A stretch of DNA of 64,000 nt. Source: Arthrobacter sp. YN (GTDB taxonomy: Bacteria > Actinomycetota > Actinomycetes > Actinomycetales > Micrococcaceae). The stretch is taken from assembly GCF_002224285.1 (NCBI RefSeq), contig NZ_CP022436.1, positions 1,116,001 to 1,180,000 of the forward strand. The letters run 5' to 3'. How positions within the stretch are numbered: position 1 is the first letter of the stretch; the number at the start of each line of letters is the position of its first letter. The notes beneath the pieces are model-generated. The model did no database searches, had not been told where the DNA came from, and was given only the letters and a program-made list of their open reading frames with translations. The translations under genes and the position numbers were made by a program. Positions 40,806 through 48,184 of this stretch are shown here, in pieces.

Positions 40806-43349
40806 ATGGATATGTTGTTTGACCCCTACGCAGACGGACCCTTCAAAGCAGGCACCAAAGCCGCAGTCAAGGCTGCCCCGGAGCTTTCCCACCCGGGGGG
40901 AGGCGCTGCCGGCGCCCGCCTCCAAGGGGGCAGCAGTGGGTCGTCGGACACTGCTGAGGGGCCGGCATCGGGAGGATGGGGCAACACTGGTGGGTCGGGA
41001 CTTCCGTCTGCCGATGCACTCCTGCAGGGGCTGAACCCGCAGCAGGAAGAAGCCGTCAAACACGCCGGCAGCCCCTTGCTGATCGTGGCCGGTGCGGGAT
41101 CCGGCAAAACCCGTGTCCTCAGTAACAGGATCGCCTACCTGATCGCCACGAAGCGAGCCCACCACGGGGAAATCCTGGCCATCACCTTCACCAACAAAGC
41201 GGCAGCGGAAATGCGGGAACGCATCGAAGCCTTGGTTGGCGGCCGGGCCAAAGCCATGTGGATCTCCACGTTCCACTCCTCCTGTGTCCGCATCCTGCGC
41301 AGGGAAGCCACCACGGTGGGCCTGAATTCGAACTTCTCCATCTACGACTCCGCGGACTCCCTGCGCCTGATCACCCTGGTAGCCAAGAACCTGGATCTCG
41401 ATCCCAAGAAGTTCGCGCCCAAGGCCATCCAGCACAAGATCTCGGCGCTCAAAAACGAGCTGATCGACGCTGATTCGTATGCCTCCACCGCGAATTACAA
41501 CGACCCCTTCGACACCGCGGTCGCCGAGGTCTTCAAGGGCTACACGCAGCGCCTCCGCCAAGCCAACGCCATGGACTTCGACGACCTCATTGCCGAGACC
41601 GTCTACATGTTCCGGGCCTTTCCCGCGCTCGCAGAGTCCTATCGGCGCCGCTTCCGGCATGTCCTGGTGGATGAGTACCAGGACACCAACCACGCGCAGT
41701 ACGCCTTGGTCCGGGAAATCGTGGGAGTGGGAACGGACAGCAACGTCCAACCCAGCGAACTGACTGTGGTGGGCGACTCCGATCAGTCCATTTACGCGTT
41801 CCGCGGCGCGGACATCCGCAACATCGTGGAGTTCGAGGCCGACTACCCCAACGCCCGCACCATCAAGCTTGAGCAGAACTACCGCTCCACCCAGAACATC
41901 CTCAGCGCCGCCAACTCGGTGATCTCCCGCAACCCCAACCGCCAGGAAAAGCGCTTGTGGACCGCCGAGGGCGATGGCGAGAAAATCGTTGGCTATGTGG
42001 GCGAGAACGAGCACGATGAAGCCCAGTTCATCGCCAAGGAAATCGACCGCCTGCAGGACGAGGAAGGCCTGCGCCCGGGCGATGTCGCCATTTTCTACCG
42101 CACCAATGCCCAGTCCCGTTCCATCGAAGATGTGTTGGTCCGCGTCGGCTTGCCGTACAAAGTCGTGGGCGGCACCCGCTTCTATGAGCGCAAGGAAATC
42201 AAGGATGCCTTGGCCTACCTTCGCGTCCTGGTGAACCCGGATGACGACGTCAACCTGCGCCGTATCCTCAATGAACCCAAGCGGGGAATCGGTGATCGGG
42301 CCGAAGGCGCCGTAGCTGCCTTGGCAGAACGCGAGCGGTCCTCCTTCATGGCTGCCGCCCGCCGTGCTGACCAAGCGCCCGGAATGGCCAGCCGTTCGGT
42401 CAACCTGGTCCTCGGCTTCGTGAAGCTGATGGATGATCTGGCCGAGGTCGCGTCAGGTTCCGGTGCCGCTGCCGCACTGGAAGCTGTCCTGGAGCAGACC
42501 GGGTACCTCGCCGGGTTGCGGGCAAGCACCGATCCGCAGGATGAGTCCCGAGTGGAAAACCTCGCCGAACTGGTGGCCGTGGTCCGTGAGTACGAGCGCG
42601 ACAACCCGGAAGGTTCCTTGGGGGAGTTCCTGGAACAGGTCTCCCTGGTAGCGGACGCCGACCAGATTCCTGATGCGCCCGGCGCTGACATCGACGCCGC
42701 CGTGGCTGAGGCAAAGCGCATGGGCGTAGTCACGCTCATGACCCTGCACACCGCCAAGGGACTTGAGTTTCCGGTGGTCTTCCTGACCGGCATGGAGCAC
42801 GGGATCTTCCCGCACCAGCGCTCAGCCACAGACCCCAAGGAACTTGCGGAAGAACGCAGGCTCGCCTACGTGGGCCTCACCCGCGCCCGCAAGCGGCTCT
42901 ATGTCACACGGTCCGAAGTCCGCAGCATGTGGGGCCAAAGCCAGTACAACCCTGCCAGCCAGTTCCTCGAAGAAATACCCTCCGAACTGGTGGAGTGGAA
43001 GCGCGAAGGCATGAGCCGCCAGGCGGGCGGTTGGGGCAGCGCCCCCATCGGTTCCAATCGCTATGGCGGTTCGTTCTGGGGAGCGGGCACCTCACGCGGT
43101 GCTGCCGCCAGCCCCACTGCAGGGTTCGACGCCGACGTTCCTGCCGCCGTCGCACGCAACAGGGTGCAGCCGCAGAAGGAAGTCATTTCCGTGGTGGTGG
43201 GTGACAAGGTCAACCACACGAGCTTCGGCAATGGCGTAGTGTTGGGTGTCGAAGGCGCTGGCGATAAGACAGTGGCCAAGGTGAAGTTCGACGTCGGCGA
43301 GAAGCGCCTGCTGTTGCGGTACGCGCCGCTGACCAAACTGGATGCTTGA
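40806..43349 (+). CDS. pcrA: PcrA/UvrD-family 3'-5' DNA helicase
   Basis: An 847-residue superfamily 1A helicase involved in repair and in clearing RecA or stalled complexes. Motifs: Walker A with K101 in VAGAGSGKTRV, LAITFTNKAAAEMRERI (Ia), FHSSCVRILR, DEYQDTN (motif II), GDSDQSIYAFRGA (III), EQNYRST (IV), LMTLHTAKGLEFPVVFL (V) and EERRLAYVGLTRARKRLYV (VI). The N-terminal 70 residues are a low-complexity, Gly/Ala/Ser-rich extension absent from E. coli UvrD, as in many actinobacterial PcrA proteins. The C-terminal 60 residues resemble the Tudor-like interaction module (VVVGDKVNHTSFGNGVVLGVEG). The start is the ATG at 40806. Confidence 0.95.
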   Translation: MDMLFDPYADGPFKAGTKAAVKAAPELSHPGGGAAGARLQGGSSGSSDTAEGPASGGWGNTGGSGLPSADALLQGLNPQQEEAVKHAGSPLLIVAGAGSGKTRVLSNRIAYLIATKRAHHGEILAITFTNKAAAEMRERIEALVGGRAKAMWISTFHSSCVRILRREATTVGLNSNFSIYDSADSLRLITLVAKNLDLDPKKFAPKAIQHKISALKNELIDADSYASTANYNDPFDTAVAEVFKGYTQRLRQANAMDFDDLIAETVYMFRAFPALAESYRRRFRHVLVDEYQDTNHAQYALVREIVGVGTDSNVQPSELTVVGDSDQSIYAFRGADIRNIVEFEADYPNARTIKLEQNYRSTQNILSAANSVISRNPNRQEKRLWTAEGDGEKIVGYVGENEHDEAQFIAKEIDRLQDEEGLRPGDVAIFYRTNAQSRSIEDVLVRVGLPYKVVGGTRFYERKEIKDALAYLRVLVNPDDDVNLRRILNEPKRGIGDRAEGAVAALAERERSSFMAAARRADQAPGMASRSVNLVLGFVKLMDDLAEVASGSGAAAALEAVLEQTGYLAGLRASTDPQDESRVENLAELVAVVREYERDNPEGSLGEFLEQVSLVADADQIPDAPGADIDAAVAEAKRMGVVTLMTLHTAKGLEFPVVFLTGMEHGIFPHQRSATDPKELAEERRLAYVGLTRARKRLYVTRSEVRSMWGQSQYNPASQFLEEIPSELVEWKREGMSRQAGGWGSAPIGSNRYGGSFWGAGTSRGAAASPTAGFDADVPAAVARNRVQPQKEVISVVVGDKVNHTSFGNGVVLGVEGAGDKTVAKVKFDVGEKRLLLRYAPLTKLDA

Positions 43350-43494
43350 TCTTTGCCGGCATCCGGCCTCCGCTGCTATTGTCCTGATCTCCTTCCCGGC
43401 CTAGACTGACCGGGCGTTGCACTGGGGCCGACGTCTGTTTGCTGCCCCACCTTGCAACGCCAAAATGGTTGTATTCCTGTGGGGGAGGACGCGC

Positions 43495-44933
43495 GTGGGC
43501 GCTTTTGTTGGGGAACGTCGATTATTGGCTAAGGCCGCGAGGCTGCTGCTGGTTGGGGCCGTGGTGATCGCCATGGCGCTCCAGTTCGCTCCGCCTGGGA
43601 CAGCCGATGCGGAGCCGTCAGCGTCGTCCAGCGAGCCGGCAGTAACCGCCAGTCCGACGGCGACCGGCAGCGCCACTCCCAGCCCCACAGCGAGCCCGAC
43701 GGCCAGTCCGACGCCGACAGCCAGCGCGAGCCCCTCAACCCCCGACGCTTCACCGGCGACCCCGTCACCAACCGTCAGCCCTGCAGAAGCCCAGGCACCC
43801 ACCGTCGAAAAGGCCGTCATCGAGGCATCAGCCCCGTTGTCGGTCAAGATCAGCGAGGACCTCGCTTTCGTGGGCAAACCGTTTGAGGCTCAGCTCCAGG
43901 TTGACGGCGGGACCGCCCCGTACACCGTTGTGGCGACCGATGTCCCGGCAGGTTTGGTTTTCGACTCCGCGACCCTGAGCTTCACAGGAACACCTACAGA
44001 GCTGTACAGCCCATCGCCGTCGGTCACTGTTTCAGACTCATCGGATCCTCAACAAACACTGACTGAACAGATAAACATCGACGTCAAAAGCTACTACCCG
44101 CCGAGCGTCTACGTGTCGGATGCCGAGCTTCTGCCGGGCATGGGCACGTTCGACGACGGTGTGGTGGGGTGGCACTACGACGAGTTCCTTCAGTACTCCG
44201 GGGTAGACCGTGAGCACGCCCGGATCTCATTGGTCTCGGGGCAACTTCCCCGGGCCTTGAGCTCGGCGAAGCATCGGTTTCCGGAGTGCCGACCGCTGCG
44301 GGTACCTATGGATTTATCCTCCGTGTCCAAGACCGTTTCGGTTCCTCGGACAGGACGTCCAGCATCATCGTCCATGCCTTGGGAATGCAGACCACTGGTT
44401 TTGACGTTCCGCCGGCTGTGTTGGGTGAGCCCTATTCCGCCAAGATCGCGCAAGCCACCGGGGGAGTGGCCCCCTACGTTTATGGCTATTCCACGCGGAG
44501 GCATTTTGCCGGTGGTCTGTCGTCGAGCGATCCCTGGCCTGAGGGTTTGGAGGTGGATACGAACGGATTCCTCACGGGGATACCCACCCGCGTTGGCAGT
44601 TTTAGTATTGCTGTGTGGGTCCGCGACTCTGATCAGCTGACGCAGCGCATTTTCTGGACAACCGTGACGGTCCTGGCTACCCGGCCACCCGCGGAGAACC
44701 CGCCGCCAGCAGTTCCAGCACCGCCTGCGGCGGTGACTCCGGCAGGAGCGGTGGTCCCGGCGTCGGGCGCTGAACTTACCAACGCTGACCTTACCGGCGT
44801 TGAACTCGCGGCGACCGGCTTGGAGTCCGGACGCCTGAACGCCACGCTGTGGGCTGCCGTGGGTCTGCTGGCTGCGGGCGCTGCCCTGACGGCCATCAAC
44901 AGCCTCAGGCGCCGGCGAAGCAGCCCGGTGTGA
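43495..44933 (+). pseudogene. Ig-like surface protein with sorting signal, broken by one base
   Basis: This is one gene in two frames. Frame 1 gives a signal peptide (LLLVGAVVIAMALQFAPPGTADA), a Ser/Thr/Pro low-complexity stretch (about 40-120) and Ig-like domains (AFVGKPFEAQLQVDGGTAPYTVVATDVPAGLVFDSATLSFTG, the He_PIG pattern). Frame 2 gives more Ig-like domain (GTYGFILRVQDRFG...) and a C-terminal LAATG, hydrophobic helix and RRRR tail, a likely sortase (class E) signal. One missing C in a run of four at 44248-44251 separates them. Adding it restores LPPGLELGEASVSG and a 479-residue protein. The start is GTG at 43495, with GGGGAGGA upstream. Error or true inactivation cannot be told here. 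Confidence 0.85.
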
Positions 44934-44955
44934 GGCAACCGGCATAATTGGTGGC

Positions 44956-45645
44956 ATGCGACGGACTGTTCTGGGGATTCTTGCTGCCGCGCTCTTGGTC
45001 TTGACCACAGGGTGCTCCTTCGCCACCGAGGATCCGGACTACGTTCCTCCGGCCCCGTTGGCGCCCCTCGAACAGTTGCAACGGGTTCCCGTTACCGAGC
45101 AGACCACCCTGGCAGCGGGCGAGGATGTCACCGCCTTCGTCACCAAGGACCGAACCATCGTGTGCGCCCTGACATCTTCCAGGGGTGGGCACCTGAACCT
45201 GCCCTACGAGGCCAATTCCTACTCGGACGCAGCCAACAACAAGTTCGCCGTCGTCCCGGTGGCTCATTGCGAACTGGCGAAGTATGCCAAGCCGGACCTG
45301 ACCGACATCGCCGACGACTGCGCCGGAACGGGACTGGGCTACCTCGGCGGCACGGTCCTCCTCTCGCCGGACAAAGCCGTCTACGGCTCATGTCGTTCCG
45401 GCGTAACACAAATGGAGTCGGAGTTTGGGCCCAAAGGCAGCCGCAACGGGCCCATCTCCAAGCTGCGGGAGTTGGCCGATGGGCAGAACGTTGAGCGCAA
45501 CGGTTTGCGCTGCTCGGCCTATAACGGCGGTGTTGCCTGCGGAAACGTCTCCGGTGGTGTGGCATTCTTCGTCACTCCCGAGGGGTACCAGTTGATTTCC
45601 GACGGCGGCAAAACAGTCACGGGGAACCTGAAACAGGCGGACTGA
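44956..45645 (+). CDS. Secreted lipoprotein, unknown function
   Basis: A 229-residue exported lipoprotein: a hydrophobic signal peptide and lipobox LVLTTGC, giving a lipidated Cys20. The mature part contains four to five further cysteines (VCALTSS, HCELAK, DDCAGTG, GSCRSG, LRCSAYN, ACGNVSG), which suggests disulfides outside the cell. It has no recognised domain, though the layout resembles actinobacterial small surface lipoproteins. It lies 22 bases after the stop of the frameshifted surface-protein gene, in the same direction. Confidence 0.78.
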   Translation: MRRTVLGILAAALLVLTTGCSFATEDPDYVPPAPLAPLEQLQRVPVTEQTTLAAGEDVTAFVTKDRTIVCALTSSRGGHLNLPYEANSYSDAANNKFAVVPVAHCELAKYAKPDLTDIADDCAGTGLGYLGGTVLLSPDKAVYGSCRSGVTQMESEFGPKGSRNGPISKLRELADGQNVERNGLRCSAYNGGVACGNVSGGVAFFVTPEGYQLISDGGKTVTGNLKQAD

Positions 45646-45673
45646 TGCCGGACGGACGGCCGGCGAACGGCCC

Positions 45674-45699
45674 AAAAACCGCGTCATTCTGCGGTTTTT
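45674..45699. terminator. Bidirectional-looking terminator before sucC
   Basis: Perfect 9-bp arms AAAAACCGC (45674-45682) and GCGGTTTTT (45691-45699) with an 8-base loop. T tracts are present on both strands, so it can end transcription from either side. It closes the lipoprotein transcript, and the 210 bases that follow up to the sucC start should hold the sucCD promoter. Confidence 0.85.
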
Positions 45700-45909
45700 C
45701 TACAGGCGATAGAAGTGTAAGGTTACTCACTTAACAGGTAGTGTGTAGCTGGCGGGACTCCTCATAGGGCTAAAGTTCCGAGAGGACCTTACGCAATGTG
45801 ACCGGCTTCAATCCTGGTTGTTACCGCGTACTTTCCGCAGCTGGCTATCGCGGTCATCGCGGTTCCCGGCTGAATAGAAAACTACTTCGACGTAGAAGGA
45901 CACTAAACC

Positions 45910-47079
45910 GTGGACCTGTTTGAATATCAGGCGCGCGATATGTTCGAAGCGCACGGTGTACCCGTGCTCGCCGGCATCGTGGCGCACACTCCTGAAGAAG
46001 CAAAGGCAGCTGCCGAGAAGATCGGCGGCGTAACTGTCGTCAAGGCACAGGTTAAGGTTGGTGGCCGCGGCAAGGCTGGCGGCGTCAAGGTTGCCAAGAC
46101 TGCCGAAGAGGCGCTTGAGCACTCCACCAACATCCTGGGCATGGACATCAAGGGCCACACCGTCAACAAGGTGATGATCGCCCAGGGCGCCGACATCGCC
46201 GAAGAGTTCTACTTCTCGGTCCTCCTGGACCGCGCCAACCGCAACTACCTGGCCATGTGCTCCGTAGAAGGCGGCATGGAGATCGAGCAGCTTGCTGTCG
46301 AGCGCCCCGAGGCCCTGGCCAAGATCGCCATCGACCCCGCTGTGGGCATCGACCAGGCAAAGGCTGACGAGATCGTCGCAGCTGCAGGTTTCGCTGAAGA
46401 ACTGCGCGGCAAAGTGGCCGACGTCATTCTGAAGCTGTGGGACGTCTTCAAGAAGGAAGACGCAACCCTGGTTGAGGTCAACCCGCTGGTCCGCACCGGC
46501 GCAGGCGAGATCGTTGCCCTCGACGGCAAGGTCTCCCTGGACGAGAACGCTGACTTCCGCCACGTGCACCACGCCACGCTGGAAGACAAGGACGCAGCTG
46601 ACCCGCTCGAGGCCAAGGCCAAGGCGCAGGACCTCAACTACGTCAAGCTGGACGGCGAAGTAGGCATCATCGGCAACGGCGCCGGTCTTGTGATGTCCAC
46701 CCTCGACGTCGTCGCTTACGCAGGCGAGAACCACGGCAACGTCAAGCCCGCCAACTTCCTGGACATCGGCGGTGGAGCTTCCGCCGAGGTCATGGCCAAC
46801 GGTCTGGACGTCATCCTTGGCGATTCCCAGGTCAAGAGCGTGTTCGTGAACGTCTTCGGTGGCATCACTGCGTGTGACGCCGTGGCAAAGGGCATCGTGG
46901 GTGCACTTGCTGAGCTTGGTTCCTCCGCGAACAAGCCGCTGGTAGTCCGCCTCGACGGCAACAACGTTGAGGAAGGCCGCCGCATCCTGACCGAGGCCAA
47001 CCACCCGCTGGTTACCCTGGCCGCCACCATGGACGAGGGCGCCGACAAGGCTGCCGAGCTCGCCAACGCAGCTAAGTAA
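45910..47079 (+). CDS. sucC: Succinate-CoA ligase, beta subunit
   Basis: The ADP-forming beta subunit of succinyl-CoA synthetase, a TCA-cycle enzyme that makes ATP (or GTP) from succinyl-CoA. The 389-residue protein has the ATP-grasp domain (N-terminal [38 protein letters not shown]) and the CoA-ligase domain ([39 protein letters not shown]). It starts with GTG at 45910, with AAGGAC upstream. The alpha subunit gene follows 12 bases after the stop. A terminator and about 210 bases of non-coding DNA precede it. Confidence 0.96.
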   Translation: MDLFEYQARDMFEAHGVPVLAGIVAHTPEEAKAAAEKIGGVTVVKAQVKVGGRGKAGGVKVAKTAEEALEHSTNILGMDIKGHTVNKVMIAQGADIAEEFYFSVLLDRANRNYLAMCSVEGGMEIEQLAVERPEALAKIAIDPAVGIDQAKADEIVAAAGFAEELRGKVADVILKLWDVFKKEDATLVEVNPLVRTGAGEIVALDGKVSLDENADFRHVHHATLEDKDAADPLEAKAKAQDLNYVKLDGEVGIIGNGAGLVMSTLDVVAYAGENHGNVKPANFLDIGGGASAEVMANGLDVILGDSQVKSVFVNVFGGITACDAVAKGIVGALAELGSSANKPLVVRLDGNNVEEGRRILTEANHPLVTLAATMDEGADKAAELANAAK

Positions 47080-47091
47080 AGGGACGCGACA

Positions 47092-47994
47092 ATGTCTATC
47101 TACCTCAACAAAGACTCCAAGGTCATCGTTCAGGGCATCACCGGCGGCGAGGGCACCAAGCACACCGCCCTGATGCTCAAGGCCGGCACCAACATTGTTG
47201 GTGGCGTCAACGCCCGCAAGGCCGGCACCACGGTCCTGCACGGCGACAAGGAAATCAACGTCTTCGGCACCGTCAAGGAAGCCATCGCTGAAACCGGCGC
47301 AGACGTCTCCATCGTCTTCGTCCCGCCGGCATTCACCAAGGACGCCGTTGTTGAAGCCATCGAAGCCGGCATCGGCCTCGTTGTGGTCATCACCGAAGGC
47401 GTTCCGGTTCAGGACTCCGCCGAATTCTGGGCACTGGCCCAGTCCAAGGTTGACGCCGACGGCAAGCAGATCACCCGCATCATCGGGCCGAACTGCCCCG
47501 GCATCATCACCCCGGGCGAAGCCCTGGTTGGCATCACCCCGGCGAACATCACGGGCAAGGGCCCCATCGGCCTCGTGTCCAAGTCCGGTACCTTGACCTA
47601 CCAGATGATGTATGAACTCCGCGACCTCGGCTTCTCCACCGCGATCGGCATCGGTGGCGACCCCGTCATCGGCACCACGCACATCGACGCCCTGGCTGCG
47701 TTCGAAGCTGACCCCGAGACCAAGGCAATCGTCATGATCGGCGAAATCGGTGGCGACGCTGAAGAGCGCGCAGCCGACTTCATCAAGGCCAACGTCACCA
47801 AGCCGGTTGTGGGCTACGTTGCCGGCTTCACGGCTCCCGAGGGCAAGACCATGGGCCACGCAGGCGCCATCGTGTCCGGCTCCGCTGGCACCGCACAGGC
47901 CAAGAAGGAAGCTCTCGAAGCTGCCGGCGTGAAGGTCGGCAAGACGCCGTCCGAGACCGCCAAGCTGCTGCGCGAAGTTTTCGCAACGCTCTAG
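47092..47994 (+). CDS. sucD: Succinate-CoA ligase, alpha subunit
   Basis: The alpha subunit of succinyl-CoA synthetase, 300 residues. It binds CoA and carries the phosphorylated histidine in [13 protein letters not shown]. CoA-binding motifs include [15 protein letters not shown] and [20 protein letters not shown]. It forms a heterotetramer or heterodimer with SucC. The AGGGA box sits before the ATG, 12 bases after sucC, giving a standard sucCD operon that ends in a strong terminator. Confidence 0.97.
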   Translation: MSIYLNKDSKVIVQGITGGEGTKHTALMLKAGTNIVGGVNARKAGTTVLHGDKEINVFGTVKEAIAETGADVSIVFVPPAFTKDAVVEAIEAGIGLVVVITEGVPVQDSAEFWALAQSKVDADGKQITRIIGPNCPGIITPGEALVGITPANITGKGPIGLVSKSGTLTYQMMYELRDLGFSTAIGIGGDPVIGTTHIDALAAFEADPETKAIVMIGEIGGDAEERAADFIKANVTKPVVGYVAGFTAPEGKTMGHAGAIVSGSAGTAQAKKEALEAAGVKVGKTPSETAKLLREVFATL

Positions 47995-48016
47995 CATTGC
48001 TGCCGTAAGGCACCTG

Positions 48017-48076
48017 AAGTACGACGACGGCCCGGCGCCTTCCCCACGGAAGGTACCGGGCCGTCGTCGTACTTTA
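48017..48076 (+). terminator. Strong intrinsic terminator after sucD
   Basis: Perfect 19-bp arms (48017-48035 and 48056-48074) with an inner CCTTCC/GGAAGG continuation are followed by a short T-containing tail. It is located 22 bases after the sucD stop. The stem is symmetrical enough to stop the convergent PIG-L transcript as well. Confidence 0.85.
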
Positions 48077-48108
48077 AGCGGTGGTCTTTCTTTAAGCGGT
48101 GGTCTTTC
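48073..48108. repeat. Perfect 18-bp tandem duplication
   Basis: The 18-base unit TTTAAGCGGTGGTCTTTC occurs twice in direct contact (48073-48090 and 48091-48108), just after the sucD terminator. It overlaps the terminator's tail. This is a small local duplication with no other copies that I noticed in the window. Confidence 0.8.
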
Positions 48109-48184
48109 CACGACCTGGACATGGCTGACGCGGGCCGAAGAGTCTGGGGGAAAACTCCGACCCGCGCCAGGTTCATGGGGCCGG

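Noticed and set aside
43620..43760. The Ser/Thr/Pro-coding stretch as a DNA repeat array
   Set aside because: It is a degenerate low-complexity protein stalk (varied codons), not a regular nucleotide repeat.
45808..48111. A 767-codon open frame on the minus strand across sucC and sucD
   Set aside because: It is an antisense shadow of two certain housekeeping genes in high-GC DNA, with biased composition (long runs of Gly, Asp, Val) and no ribosome binding site.
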